From the NCBI RefSeq assembly GCF_011762025.1, contig NZ_JAASQR010000002.1, forward strand, positions 1 to 64,000: a DNA stretch of 64,000 bases. The letters are read 5' to 3'. The notes beneath the pieces were generated by a model. It worked only from the letters and a program-made list of their open reading frames with translations. It ran no database searches and was not told where the DNA came from. Positions within the stretch are counted from its first letter, which is position 1. The number at the start of each line of letters is the position of its first letter. Of the stretch, positions 1 to 9,140 are shown in pieces. Made by a program: the position numbers and the translations under genes. Source of the stretch: Sphingobium vermicomposti. Lineage in GTDB: Bacteria; Pseudomonadota; Alphaproteobacteria; Sphingomonadales; Sphingomonadaceae.

Positions 1-150
1 GTCACTCGGTGATGTGTTGGTTAGCGAGGGGCTAGCCCGAACATGGAGCGGCAGGCGGGAGCCCTGGTGCTGAACGTCAGCGAATTCAGCCGCACAGGTT
101 AATTGCCTGCCAGCTCAACCTTCATCTTTACGCTTAGGGGGAAAGATTGC

Positions 151-1959
151 ATGCGCGTTGTTCGGGTCTACATCGAGAATTTCCGTGGAATACGGCTTGC
201 AGACCTCCACTTCGAAGGAACCACGGTCCTCCTCGGTGACAACAATACCGGCAAGTCGACCGTATTCGAGGCGATCGAACTGGCAATGGGCGCGGATCGG
301 CTATCGCGCACTCAGGCGATAGATGAGCATGATTTCCATGGTGGGCGGTATCTTGCCCAACCGGATCAGCCAGCGCCCAAGATTGTCGTCGAAGTAATAG
401 TCGCCGGGCTCGACCAACAGCATTGCGATCGCTTCCGGGCCAATCTGGAATTCTGGCACACCGCCAGCCGCTCCCTGATCGGACCTGGCAGAGCGGCCCA
501 AGCGGGGCAAGCCGGCGTAGAACCGGCGGTCCGTATCCGTTTCGAGGGCGCCTATGATCCGGACGGGGACGAGTTCACCGCGAAGACATGGTTTGCAGTG
601 CCCCATGCCGAGGATGGCACACCGACCAGCGAATGCCGATCGAGCGACAAGCGCGAATTCGGCTTCCTGCATCTTCGCGCTTTGCGCACCGGGAGCCGCG
701 CGCTCTCGATGGAACGCGGCTCGCTGCTCGACGTGATCCTCAAGACCTATGAGGTCCGGACGCGCATGTGGGAGGGCCTACTCGATAATCTGCGCGGCCT
801 CGACGTCGTCGGTGCGAACGATCCCGAATTTGGTCGCATCCTGACGGCCATTCAGGAGGCTATGCGCGAGATCGTGCCGGGTGAATGGGCCGACGCGCCG
901 CATCTGCGGGTATCGGAGCTGACCCGTGAGGATCTGCGCCGGGTGCTGAAATCGTTCCTAGCGACCGGCGTGCCCGGTTACGCGGCCCCATTTCAACATC
1001 AGGGCTCGGGCACAATCAACGCGCTCGTCCTAGCGATGCTCGGGCTGATCGCCGAGCGCCGGAACGGCCGGGTCATCTTCGCGATGGAGGAGCCGGAAAT
1101 CTCCTTGCCGCCGCATGTTCAGCAGCGGGTGGTCGACAAGGTCCGGGGACTGGCGTCGCAGGCTCTGTTCACTTCTCACTCGCCCTATGTGATTGAGCAA
1201 TTCCAGCCCGAACAGATGACGGTGATGCGACGCGACCAAACGGCGCTCCTCACCGCGACGGCCGTAATCCTGCCGCAGAACCTGCGGCTGAAGATCTTCC
1301 GCGACGGGTTCCGAACCCGCTTCTGCGAGGCGCTTCTCGCCCGCCGCGTTCTCGTCGTGGAAGGCAAAACGGAGTTCGTCTCCTACAGCGCCGTCTCGCG
1401 GCGCGCGGCGGAATTGCAGCCGGGGCAGCACAAACGTCTCGATTCCCTTGGCTGGGTGCCGTTCGATGCCGGCGGCGAGACCGCGGTCGCGTCGTTCGCC
1501 GCATTCTTCCGCGGGCTAGGCAAGACCGTCGCCACGATCTTTGATCGTCAGAATCCCGGCGCGGCCGCCGGGATCCAGCTGGCGTGCGATCGCGCATTCG
1601 AGCAGCCCTATGCCGGGTTCGAGCATCTGCTGCGCGATGAAGTCGCGCCCGCCATGCAGCGCTGGTTCGTCCAGTGGCTTGTCGATGAGCGCGAATGGCC
1701 GGCCGCCCTGGCGGGCCAGGTGCCCCCGGATGGGTCGCCGGACGCGGCCTATTCCGTACCGTTCCTTGCCCTGTTCAAGCACAAGAAGGGCGATGACTAT
1801 CTGACGCTCTTCTTCAGCCAATGTCAGATGGGCCATTTTCCGCAGACCATGACGCAGATTCTCGGTCAGTTAAGGGCGATGGTGGAAGCACCGCCGCCGC
1901 CACCTGTCCCGCTGCCGCCAATACCGCAGGCCCCCATTCCGCCGATGCCGGGCGGCTAA
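151..1959 (+). CDS. OLD-family ATPase/TOPRIM nuclease, GajA-like (Gabija)
   Basis: Seen: the N-terminus begins MRVVRVYIENFRGI, with Walker A GDNNTGKST at residues 29-37. Later come an ABC-type Walker B/D-loop (FAMEEPEISLPPH) and an H-loop (TSHSPYVIEQF). The C-terminal half carries a TOPRIM-like segment (VVEGKTEF, Glu404; TIFDRQ, Asp465). I start at ATG 151 because an AGGGGGA ribosome site precedes it; a TTG at 103 would add 16 unsupported residues. Known: GajA of Gabija is a roughly 580-residue ATPase-TOPRIM DNA nicking enzyme that works with the helicase-like GajB. The gene ends 4 bp before a UvrD-type helicase, which is the Gabija order. Odd: the last 20 or so residues are a proline-rich tail, and the usual TOPRIM DxD reads DRQ. 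Alternative: another OLD-nuclease system with a helicase partner. Confidence 0.85.
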   Translation: MRVVRVYIENFRGIRLADLHFEGTTVLLGDNNTGKSTVFEAIELAMGADRLSRTQAIDEHDFHGGRYLAQPDQPAPKIVVEVIVAGLDQQHCDRFRANLEFWHTASRSLIGPGRAAQAGQAGVEPAVRIRFEGAYDPDGDEFTAKTWFAVPHAEDGTPTSECRSSDKREFGFLHLRALRTGSRALSMERGSLLDVILKTYEVRTRMWEGLLDNLRGLDVVGANDPEFGRILTAIQEAMREIVPGEWADAPHLRVSELTREDLRRVLKSFLATGVPGYAAPFQHQGSGTINALVLAMLGLIAERRNGRVIFAMEEPEISLPPHVQQRVVDKVRGLASQALFTSHSPYVIEQFQPEQMTVMRRDQTALLTATAVILPQNLRLKIFRDGFRTRFCEALLARRVLVVEGKTEFVSYSAVSRRAAELQPGQHKRLDSLGWVPFDAGGETAVASFAAFFRGLGKTVATIFDRQNPGAAAGIQLACDRAFEQPYAGFEHLLRDEVAPAMQRWFVQWLVDEREWPAALAGQVPPDGSPDAAYSVPFLALFKHKKGDDYLTLFFSQCQMGHFPQTMTQILGQLRAMVEAPPPPPVPLPPIPQAPIPPMPGG

Positions 1960-1963
1960 GCCC

Positions 1964-3670
1964 TTGGCTCTCGTCCTTTGCGATCAGCGCCGACGCTTGT
2001 TGGCGACGGCAGGCAACATTCTGGTGCGAGGCGGCGCCGGGTCGGGGAAGACAACGATCGCGCTGGCGAAGGCCTGCGCGGATCTGGAGACTGGCCGGCT
2101 CGGCGCGGGGGGCAAGGCGCTGTTCCTGAGTTTCGCGCGGGCGACGATCGCGCGCGTTGCCGAGCAGGCGACGGCGACGATCCCGCGTGAGCTGATGGCC
2201 CGCATCGAGATCAACACCTATCACGGCTTCGCCTGGTCGATACTCAAGAGCCACGCCTATCTGCTGTGCGCCAGGCCGAACGTCTCGCTGTTGCTGCCGG
2301 CGCAGGCGCGCGATCGGCTCGCTGGCCTGACCGGCGCAGCGCGCATCACCGAACAGCGGAGGCTTTTCGATGAGGAAGGGTTGATCGCCTTTGACCTGTT
2401 CCCCAGCCTTGTCGCGGAGCTCCTTGAGGCGGTGCCGTTGCTGGCGCGGGCCTACGGCGGTGCTTACCCTTTCATCATCGTCGATGAATTCCAGGACACG
2501 AACGCCGACGAATGGCGGATGATCGTCGCTCTCGGCCGACAGAGCCGACTGATGGCGCTCGGCGATCCGAAGCAGCGTATTTACGATTTTAAGGGCGCAG
2601 ACCCTCGCCGGTTCGATGAATTCATCGCCGCATTCCGGCCAAGCGAGTTCGATTTTCAGGGCGAGAACCGCCGCAGCGCAGGGACAGACATCACCCTTTT
2701 TGCCGATGCGATGCTGACGGGCGTTTTCCGGCCACAGCCTTATGCCGGCGTCACCGTTTCCCAATATGGTGGGCAAAGCCTGCGCCCGCTGAAAGAGTCG
2801 ATCCTCCGGACGGCCAATCGGCTGCGCCGGGGAGGCGATTGGTCGCTGGCCGTCCTCGTGCCGGCGAACGTGCTCGCGACCAGCATCTTCGAATATATGG
2901 CGAAGGCCGAACATGGCCTGCCGAGCTATCCGGTCGAACTGCTCGTCGCGGCCGAGGGGCCGATGCTGGCAGGCGCAATGATTGCACTGTTGCTCGAACC
3001 GCGAGATCCCGCAATCGCGCTCGGGCCGCTCGCCCTAGAAGCCCTTGCTGCATTCGAGGTCGGGCGGAGCGAAGCGGCCTCTGCCGGCGCGATTACCAAG
3101 GCCGGCAGACTGCGCAAGACCGCACGAGCCGTTCGCGAGCGCGGTGACGCTGGCTATGGCGCCCGAGGCATTGGCGCGGATCTTCAGCAACTCCTAGTCG
3201 CAGTCGAGGCGCTGGTATTGACTGGCGATCCCGTGACGGACTGGCGCGCGATCCGCGCCTTGTTCGCAGCCAGCCAACGAGCGGAGCTGCAGGCGGTCGC
3301 AAAGGAGGCGCGGCACATGCGACTACTTCGTCGCGGAGCTCAGATCGAGGGGCGACTGGCGGAAGCGTGGCGCGAGCACGGAGCTTACCGCCATGCCCGT
3401 GACCTGTTGCGCGCGGCAGTCGTGGAAGATCAGTTTGCCGCCACGGCCCGTCCGCATCGCGGGGTGACGGTGATGACGATCCACAAGGCGAAGGGGAAGG
3501 AGTTTGACGAGGTGATCGTGTTCGAGGGGCTGTTCCAGCGTTACCTTCGGCCGGGCGGTGCCAATGAAGAGCGAACAGCGAGGTTCAACCTCCATGTCGC
3601 GGCAACCCGCGCCCGGGCAGCCGTCACGATCATGACCCCCTCGCGTGATCCCTGCCGCCTCGTTCCGTGA
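1964..3670 (+). CDS. UvrD/Rep superfamily 1 helicase, GajB-like (Gabija)
   Basis: Seen: Walker A GGAGSGKTT at residues 23-31, Walker B VDEFQDTNADEW near 172-183, motif III LGDPKQRIYDFKGAD, and motif V/VI near the C-terminus (VMTIHKAKGKEFDEVIVFEG, then HVAATRARAAV). The length of 568 residues is short for UvrD and fits GajB-type proteins. The start is a TTG four bases after the upstream stop with no clear ribosome site, so translation is probably coupled to the OLD nuclease gene. Known: GajB is the helicase-like subunit of Gabija and responds to DNA ends or nucleotide depletion. Inferred: together the two genes form a complete anti-phage module at the island's left edge. Helicase identity is certain; the Gabija assignment rests on the pairing and order. 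Confidence 0.85.
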   Translation: MALVLCDQRRRLLATAGNILVRGGAGSGKTTIALAKACADLETGRLGAGGKALFLSFARATIARVAEQATATIPRELMARIEINTYHGFAWSILKSHAYLLCARPNVSLLLPAQARDRLAGLTGAARITEQRRLFDEEGLIAFDLFPSLVAELLEAVPLLARAYGGAYPFIIVDEFQDTNADEWRMIVALGRQSRLMALGDPKQRIYDFKGADPRRFDEFIAAFRPSEFDFQGENRRSAGTDITLFADAMLTGVFRPQPYAGVTVSQYGGQSLRPLKESILRTANRLRRGGDWSLAVLVPANVLATSIFEYMAKAEHGLPSYPVELLVAAEGPMLAGAMIALLLEPRDPAIALGPLALEALAAFEVGRSEAASAGAITKAGRLRKTARAVRERGDAGYGARGIGADLQQLLVAVEALVLTGDPVTDWRAIRALFAASQRAELQAVAKEARHMRLLRRGAQIEGRLAEAWREHGAYRHARDLLRAAVVEDQFAATARPHRGVTVMTIHKAKGKEFDEVIVFEGLFQRYLRPGGANEERTARFNLHVAATRARAAVTIMTPSRDPCRLVP

Positions 3671-3777
3671 GGGAGGTGACATTACGAGCCATCCTCATGC
3701 AGAAAATGTTCGCATTGCATTCCGCGTGGGGTTGACGTGGGGATTCCCAGGGGACAAAAAGTCCGGTGAGTTTCCCC

Positions 3778-5061
3778 ATGCCGAGAGTGCAAAGAATGAA
3801 CGAAATCCTGTCGGCGTCACGGTTTGAAGTGCTTTTGGAAGCGCGAACTCTCTTCACGCAGCGCGAGTTGGCGGAGCGGTTGGACTACAACCCAAAGCAG
3901 ATAAGCCGGTGGGAGAAGCGCGAACTTGAGATTCCCTTGGCAGTCGTCCCTGCGCTTCAACGGATTATCGGAGGTCATAACGTCGCCAGCCACGGCGACA
4001 GTGATTTTACTTTTATCGACCTGTTTGCGGGCATCGGAGGGATCCGGCTCGGATTTGAAGCGATCGGCGGTCGCTGTGTTTTTACGAGTGAATGGGACGA
4101 TTATGCCCAGAGGACATATCGCCGCAACTTCGGTGAGGATCATCCCATCGCGGGTGACATAACCAAAATTGATGAGTCTGACATCCCGGACCATGATGTG
4201 CTTTTGGCTGGTTTCCCCTGTCAGCCCTTCAGCTTGGCCGGCGTTTCAAAAAAGAATGCTCTCGGTCGACCCCATGGCTTCGAATGCACCACGCAGGGAA
4301 CTCTCTTTTTCGATGTGCAGCGCATCATCGCCAAGAAACAGCCAAAGGCCTTTTTACTTGAGAATGTGAAAAACCTTGTCAGTCACGACAAGGGTAACAC
4401 TTTCCGCGTGATCATGGACGTGCTGGAGCGGCAGCTGGGATATACGGTCAAGCCAATGGTCGTCGACGGGAGGCGCTTCGTGCCGCAGCACCGTCAGCGC
4501 ATTCTGCTCGTGGGGTTCAGAGAGGACGTCGGGTTCGAGTGGGAGGAACTGCTGGCGACCTTTCCGGAAGTCGCGGGTGGCCCGAAGCTCAGATCCATCC
4601 TCCATGCGGAAAACGGAAGCGAGAAGGATGGCGATCAGGGCCGCTTTCTTCTTCCAAATGGTAAAGTTCAGCCAAAATATGTGCTGACGGACCGGCTTTG
4701 GGCATATCTTCAGGGATATGCTGAAAAGCATCGTGCGGCAGGCAACGGCTTCGGTTGTAGCGTCGTTGGACCCGACGAAACGAGCAGGACGCTGTCTGCG
4801 CGCTACTATAAGGATGGTTCGGAAATCCTGATCTATCGGGGCAAGGGCAAGAATCCGCGCCGGCTGACCCCAAGGGAATGCGCGCGTCTGATGGGCTATC
4901 CGGAGACGTTTGAAATTCCCGTCTCGGATATGCGGGCATACAAGCAATTCGGAAATTCCGTTGTTGTGCCTTTGATCGAAGCGGTAGCGCGCGGCATGAA
5001 GCCGGGGATCATGAAGCTGGTTCAGCCTGATGGGGAGCGGCTAGCCGTCGCGAATGGCTGA
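3778..5061 (+). CDS. DNA (cytosine-5) methyltransferase, Dcm/M.EcoRII-like
   Basis: Modifies cytosine at C5, probably the inner C of CCWGG. Seen: motif [17 protein letters not shown], motif [18 protein letters not shown] with the catalytic Cys near residue 148, motif VI LENVKN, motif [16 protein letters not shown], the recognition-region hallmark [10 protein letters not shown], and C-terminal [13 protein letters not shown] plus QFGNSVVVP. As I remember Dcm of E. coli, these blocks match it almost word for word. Residues about 20-70 form a helix-turn-helix-like segment ([20 protein letters not shown]) that may autoregulate expression. Start is uncertain: GTG 3766, ATG 3778 (GGTGAG upstream) and ATG 3796 are all possible. 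It overlaps the next gene by 8 bp, and vsr plus an EcoRII-like nuclease follow, which supports the CCWGG prediction. Confidence 0.93.
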   Translation: MPRVQRMNEILSASRFEVLLEARTLFTQRELAERLDYNPKQISRWEKRELEIPLAVVPALQRIIGGHNVASHGDSDFTFIDLFAGIGGIRLGFEAIGGRCVFTSEWDDYAQRTYRRNFGEDHPIAGDITKIDESDIPDHDVLLAGFPCQPFSLAGVSKKNALGRPHGFECTTQGTLFFDVQRIIAKKQPKAFLLENVKNLVSHDKGNTFRVIMDVLERQLGYTVKPMVVDGRRFVPQHRQRILLVGFREDVGFEWEELLATFPEVAGGPKLRSILHAENGSEKDGDQGRFLLPNGKVQPKYVLTDRLWAYLQGYAEKHRAAGNGFGCSVVGPDETSRTLSARYYKDGSEILIYRGKGKNPRRLTPRECARLMGYPETFEIPVSDMRAYKQFGNSVVVPLIEAVARGMKPGIMKLVQPDGERLAVANG

Positions 5062-5503
5062 CACGGTCGACGCGGCCACCCGAAGCCGGATGATGTCCGG
5101 CATCCGGGCTCGCGATACCAAGATCGAGGTGGCTATCCGCAAGGCGCTATTTGCCCGGGGGTATCGCTACAGGACGGACGTCCGCCGTCTTCCGGGCCGA
5201 CCAGATATAGTATTGCCGCGCTGGAAAGCCGTCATCTTCGTCCATGGGTGCTTTTGGCACGCACATGACTGCGGCCTTTGTCGCATTCCAGCGACACGAC
5301 CAGAATTCTGGAAGGCGAAGCTGGAAGGAAATACGGAGCGTGACCGCCGGAACGAAGGTGCGCTCAGGGAGGCTGGGTGGAGAATTGCTACCGTTTGGGA
5401 ATGTGCCTTGCGGTCCAGAGGATCCGAAGCCGTAAGAGAGGTGGCCGGACAGCTGGATGACTGGATCAGGGGGCCGGAACAGATGATAGAGATCCGCGGG
5501 TGA
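5054..5503 (+). CDS. vsr: very short patch repair endonuclease (Vsr)
   Basis: Nicks beside T:G mismatches that arise when 5-methylcytosine in the cognate methyltransferase site deaminates. Seen: the Vsr signatures [16 protein letters not shown] at the N-terminus, the nuclease core [26 protein letters not shown] (catalytic Asp in RPDI; His and Cys in GCFWHxHDC), and WECAL near the end. Length of 149 residues is typical. The start ATG 5054 lies inside the end of the methyltransferase gene, and the stop overlaps the GTG start of the restriction nuclease (GTGA), so all three are probably translationally coupled. Pairing with a Dcm-type enzyme is the classic arrangement. Confidence 0.95.
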   Translation: MADTVDAATRSRMMSGIRARDTKIEVAIRKALFARGYRYRTDVRRLPGRPDIVLPRWKAVIFVHGCFWHAHDCGLCRIPATRPEFWKAKLEGNTERDRRNEGALREAGWRIATVWECALRSRGSEAVREVAGQLDDWIRGPEQMIEIRG

Positions 5504-6729
5504 GGAGCGGCCACCTTTCAGACTATTTTCGACAGATCGCCTGGAAGCGACTGACCGCGGTTGACGCGGATCAGCATCGTTCTCATCAGCACGAGTTCGG
5601 GGGTGTGGGCGCCCTGCGCACCATGCTTGGCGAGGAAGATCGCCGAAATATCCCGACTACATTCATTTATCTGGCCGACGACGATCCAGAGCCGCTGAGA
5701 GAGCAGGCGTGGCTCAGCTGGTACGATACGCGCCGAAAGCAGAGCCATCGCGGTCCGGAGTATCGCCTGTATTTTCCGGACACGGTCGTTTCAGACAATG
5801 CAACCGAGGGCGACCTCCTCATCATTGGAGTTCGGCCGGACGATTCGCTCATGGCCATCATCGCAGAGGGCGGATCGACGATCGCTGGCCAGCTCCTTTG
5901 GCTCTTCGGCGTGGACCATGCTCATCCGGGTTATTCGGTGAAGGGGGAGATTGAAACCAACCAGCTCAGCTTGGAATTCGCTTCGCGTTTCATCCTCGAA
6001 GAGCTCGGCGTGGATGTCGAGTCCGCTGACGACGACTACCTCGACCAGATGAACCAGCGCTTTGGCACCAGCTTTCCCGGCACTCGAGAATTTTCTAATT
6101 ATGCGCGCGAAACGCTCGGCGATCTCGACGTCAAGGGTGACCCTGACGGAGCGCTGATGGCACTGGTGGAGCGCGAGGAGGTATTGTTCCGCACATTCGA
6201 GCGTCACCTCATCGGCGACCAGCTCCAGGAAGGCTTTGACGAAGTCGACGATTTTGTCAGGTTCAGCCTCTCGGTCCAGAACCGTCGCAAAAAGCGCATG
6301 GGCGCGGCTTTAGAGAATCACCTTGAACATATGTTTCAGAAGTTGGGAATCAGGGCAGACCGCAATCCGGTCACAGAGGGCAAGTCAAAGCCGGACTTCA
6401 TATTCCCGGGCATTACAGAATATCGTGATCCCGCTTTTGAGACCCAGCGGCTGACGATGCTGGGGGTGAAGAGCACCTGCAAGGATCGCTGGAGGCAGGT
6501 GCTATCCGAGGCAGACCGCATTCCAGACAAGCATCTGTTGACGCTCGAGCCCTCGATCAGTCTGGCCCAGACCGACGAAATGCGTCGGCAACGGCTCCAG
6601 CTGGTCCTGCCCTCACGATTGCACGGCACTTACGCGCAGAGCCAGCAGTCATCGCTCTTGTCCATCTCGATGTTGGTTGAGATCCTTCACGACCGGGACA
6701 GCATCGCCCGCAGTTCTTCGATCGAATAG
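5500..6729 (+). CDS. EcoRII-like type II restriction endonuclease
   Basis: Predicted to cleave unmethylated CCWGG. Seen: the C-terminal third is an EcoRII-C PD-(D/E)xK domain with SKPDFIFPG, EYRDP, MLGVKSTCKDRWRQ and LVLPSRLH. The active-site residues fall at Asp299, Tyr308, Lys324 and Arg330, the same numbers I recall for R.EcoRII, and the 409-residue length is nearly that of EcoRII (404). The N-terminal half is much more divergent but has vague EcoRII-N echoes (KRLTAVDADQH; GPEYRLYFPD). It follows the methyltransferase and vsr through a GTGA overlap. Its 3' end overlaps the convergent HNH gene by 43 bp. Odd: a free-standing and better conserved EcoRII-N-like protein is encoded separately at 9141-9557. 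Confidence 0.9.
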   Translation: MRSGHLSDYFRQIAWKRLTAVDADQHRSHQHEFGGVGALRTMLGEEDRRNIPTTFIYLADDDPEPLREQAWLSWYDTRRKQSHRGPEYRLYFPDTVVSDNATEGDLLIIGVRPDDSLMAIIAEGGSTIAGQLLWLFGVDHAHPGYSVKGEIETNQLSLEFASRFILEELGVDVESADDDYLDQMNQRFGTSFPGTREFSNYARETLGDLDVKGDPDGALMALVEREEVLFRTFERHLIGDQLQEGFDEVDDFVRFSLSVQNRRKKRMGAALENHLEHMFQKLGIRADRNPVTEGKSKPDFIFPGITEYRDPAFETQRLTMLGVKSTCKDRWRQVLSEADRIPDKHLLTLEPSISLAQTDEMRRQRLQLVLPSRLHGTYAQSQQSSLLSISMLVEILHDRDSIARSSSIE

Positions 6730-7535
6730 GGCGGTGCGCGTCGATGGGCGACGCTGTGGCAGTTCGGGCAGAGCGGCGCCAGATCGTCCCGCGGGTTGAT
6801 GATGTAGCCGGGTCCCAGCTCAGAAACCGGCGTGAGGTGATGGACCTCGATCAGCCCCGCGGCGGCATCGCCGTAAAGGATGTCCAGCTGCAGATCGCAG
6901 GCCTTGCAGGCATAGCCGTGGATGGCAAGGGCTGCGGCGCGATTGCGCCGGTCGCGTTCGTAGCGGTTGACCTCGATCCGAGTCTTGGCGCCCTCGGGGA
7001 GGCCCTCGACATCGGCCTCCGGAATGTCTTCGTCGTGCGGTTCCAGGGGGAGCAAGGCGAGAACGGCAGCCGCAATCCGCGCAGTCCACCGCTCGATCAG
7101 ACGACTGTCGCCCTCTTCGTCGCCCTCGTTGATTGCCAGCATGCCTCGCCGGACGACAAGGCCCATGCTGCGCCAGGGCGACGACCATGTCGCGAGCGCG
7201 TCAGCCGCGACTGCACCACCGTTGACTGTGAAATCAACTTCCGCGCCATCGGCCCGGCATTTCTCCAGAACGGCCGAGAAGGTCGCGCGCCCCGTCTCAT
7301 CGGCCGAGCCCATTGCCTCGACAAGGCCGCCGGCGAAGGTGCCGGGCAGGAGTTGGACATCGAGACGGCGCCAGCCCACCGTCGCGCGGATCGCAAAGGT
7401 ACTGGCCTTGGGATGGCCGGCAGGATGTAGCTCCAGCCAGCGCCGGCCCTCGCCATCGCGGCCCTCGCTCCCCTCGAAATCCAGCCCGGCCTCGGTCGAT
7501 ACCCGGCCGGCAAGCGTGTGCGGATCAGGCGACAT
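6687..7535 (-). CDS. HNH endonuclease (McrA-like C-terminal domain)
   Basis: Seen: a C-terminal HNH module with a CxxC knuckle (C210-C213), IEVHHLTPVSE (H232-H233), an Asn/Asp-rich linker NPRDDLAPLC and CPNCHSVAHR (C256, C259, H260), i.e. zinc-binding beta-beta-alpha-metal geometry. The N-terminal 180 residues are unassigned and may be a DNA- or modification-recognition domain. The start codon lies 11 bp inside the end of the upstream GHKL gene, so it is the last cistron of the reverse operon (SNF2, EcoRII-N, GHKL, HNH). The 3' end overlaps the restriction endonuclease by 43 bp on the opposite strand. Inferred: the nuclease effector of this operon. It could also be a modification-dependent nuclease of the McrA type. 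Confidence 0.85.
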   Translation of the reverse strand: MSPDPHTLAGRVSTEAGLDFEGSEGRDGEGRRWLELHPAGHPKASTFAIRATVGWRRLDVQLLPGTFAGGLVEAMGSADETGRATFSAVLEKCRADGAEVDFTVNGGAVAADALATWSSPWRSMGLVVRRGMLAINEGDEEGDSRLIERWTARIAAAVLALLPLEPHDEDIPEADVEGLPEGAKTRIEVNRYERDRRNRAAALAIHGYACKACDLQLDILYGDAAAGLIEVHHLTPVSELGPGYIINPRDDLAPLCPNCHSVAHRRAPPYSIEELRAMLSRS

Positions 7536-9132
7536 CCTTCTCGATCTCTGGGTCTGGCAGCGTTTCGACCAGCTTCTCTAGGATGCGCGAGACCTCATAA
7601 CGCAGATCACGGAACAGTTCGTTGGTGTTGTCGCGGACCGTCGAGTGCTCGGCGACGCAGAGCGCCCACAGCAGGGAATCGAGGCCCTGCATGGTGACGC
7701 TTTTCGAGAGGTTTGGGACATATACCTTGCTGTAATAGGGATGGCTCGTGTTGATCTGCACAGCGCGATGCTGCTCGATCATGACTGGCTGGAACAGCAG
7801 GCCGTTGGTGATCCCATTGACCGGCTGCACGAAGACCTCGCCTGGTCGCTGAGCCTCGGCCATCGGCAGCTTTAGCCGGAACTTGCCGTGCTGATTCTTG
7901 ATGACAACCTCGCCCGTATTGGGGTCGGCGACGTTGACCTCGGCCCCGCCGGCGTCGGCCTCGCGGTTGCGGATATTGTTGTTCGAGTTGTCGTGCGCAC
8001 CCTCGCTCTTCTTGGCGATCTTTTTCTGCTCGCCCTCTCGCCGCCGGCGATTCGCCTCGCGGCGCGGCGCGGGCAGGAACTGATCCTCCAGCCATTGCGC
8101 CAAATCTTCGTTGAGAATGATCTGCGACTTCTTGATATCGAGATGAAAAGCATCATCGAGCTTATTGTCGAAGGAAAATTCGACGCGGATCAGGTTGTAA
8201 TGCGGTTCCCTGCGATAAATTCCGAGCCAGTCGGCCGCGTGAATCAGGCGCTCCTCCCGGTAAATGTAAATTCCCTGCGTGTCATTGCCCACACGGGCCA
8301 AAGCCGCAGCCTCTTTCGATGGAAACTCCTCGTCGCGTGGCAGAATATAAGCCTTGACCGTGAATTCAGCGGTGCTCCCGTCCGCCAGCTCTGCCGGCAC
8401 GGTCTGCTGCGCCACGAGCTCAGAATAGTGACGCTGGAACGGATCCCAAGCCTCGACGGGTTTGCCGTTCAGCTCAATCTCGACGTTCGCCGCGCGCTTG
8501 TCCTTCGTGTCGAGGAATCGCTGATAGATCATTCCGAGGTGCTGGCGGAGATCGTCTTCTTTCGTTTGAAGAGCCTTCTTCGCCCATCCGGCCTTCTTGT
8601 CCTCGAAATCCTTGATGAGTCGGTCGACCTGTTCCCAGAGAACAACTGTACCGGCGTGGTAAGGAGCTACGGCGTCGAGCTGTTCAATCGCTTCGGGATC
8701 GCAATCGTCCGTTAGAAGCAGCTCCCACGACTTCGCCACGGCGACGTGGTTCAGGTCCCACGTCGCCATAAGGGGTGAGGTGTCACCATCGGGACGTGAG
8801 ATCACCGACAACCGCTTGCAGAACGCGGTTGATGCCGTTTTCAGGCCGAGGCCATATTTGCCGAGGCTGGCTGCGCTCGGCCGGGCAGCCGAGCCGTACT
8901 GCATGGCGTTTATCAGGCCCTGCCTGTTCATGCCGTCGCCATTATCGACGATCAACAGCCTGATCTTCCGCTGCATGTCGGCGCTGAGCCATAGCTGGAC
9001 CTTGGTCGCATGCGCCGCGATCGAGTTGTCGACGATGTCCGCCACGGCCGTATTGAATTCGTAGCCCGTGTCCCGCAGTCCCTCAATCATTCGCTCCGGA
9101 TTTGGCGGCAGGTTGATTGGCTCGACAGTCAT
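7525..9132 (-). CDS. GHKL-fold ATPase (MORC/MutL/Hsp90-like)
   Basis: Seen: the Bergerat ATP-binding fold at the N-terminus: helix motif AVADIVDNSIAA (Asn36), G1 loop VDNGDGMNR (Asp63), and G2 loop SLGKYGLGLKTAS (residues 89-101). The middle (roughly 190-360) would be the S5-type transducer; a basic linker rich in Arg/Glu/Lys follows near 355-385. There is no kinase H-box, so it is not a histidine kinase. Known: prokaryotic MORC-type GHKL ATPases occur in restriction-modification neighbourhoods with SNF2 helicases, C5 methyltransferases and Vsr. It lies 8 bp after the EcoRII-N gene and overlaps the HNH gene by 11 bp. Inferred: an ATP-gated DNA clamp or switch coupling recognition to HNH cleavage. 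Confidence 0.85.
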   Translation of the reverse strand: MTVEPINLPPNPERMIEGLRDTGYEFNTAVADIVDNSIAAHATKVQLWLSADMQRKIRLLIVDNGDGMNRQGLINAMQYGSAARPSAASLGKYGLGLKTASTAFCKRLSVISRPDGDTSPLMATWDLNHVAVAKSWELLLTDDCDPEAIEQLDAVAPYHAGTVVLWEQVDRLIKDFEDKKAGWAKKALQTKEDDLRQHLGMIYQRFLDTKDKRAANVEIELNGKPVEAWDPFQRHYSELVAQQTVPAELADGSTAEFTVKAYILPRDEEFPSKEAAALARVGNDTQGIYIYREERLIHAADWLGIYRREPHYNLIRVEFSFDNKLDDAFHLDIKKSQIILNEDLAQWLEDQFLPAPRREANRRRREGEQKKIAKKSEGAHDNSNNNIRNREADAGGAEVNVADPNTGEVVIKNQHGKFRLKLPMAEAQRPGEVFVQPVNGITNGLLFQPVMIEQHRAVQINTSHPYYSKVYVPNLSKSVTMQGLDSLLWALCVAEHSTVRDNTNELFRDLRYEVSRILEKLVETLPDPEIEKDVA

Positions 9133-9140
9133 GATTCCCC

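Noticed and set aside
3671..3777. Possible control (C) protein gene for the methyltransferase
   Set aside because: The helix-turn-helix-like segment belongs to the methyltransferase N-terminus itself; no separate short C gene is visible.
6744..7430. 228-codon forward frame opposite the HNH gene
   Set aside because: The reverse strand carries a complete HNH motif and the operon logic; the forward frame has none.
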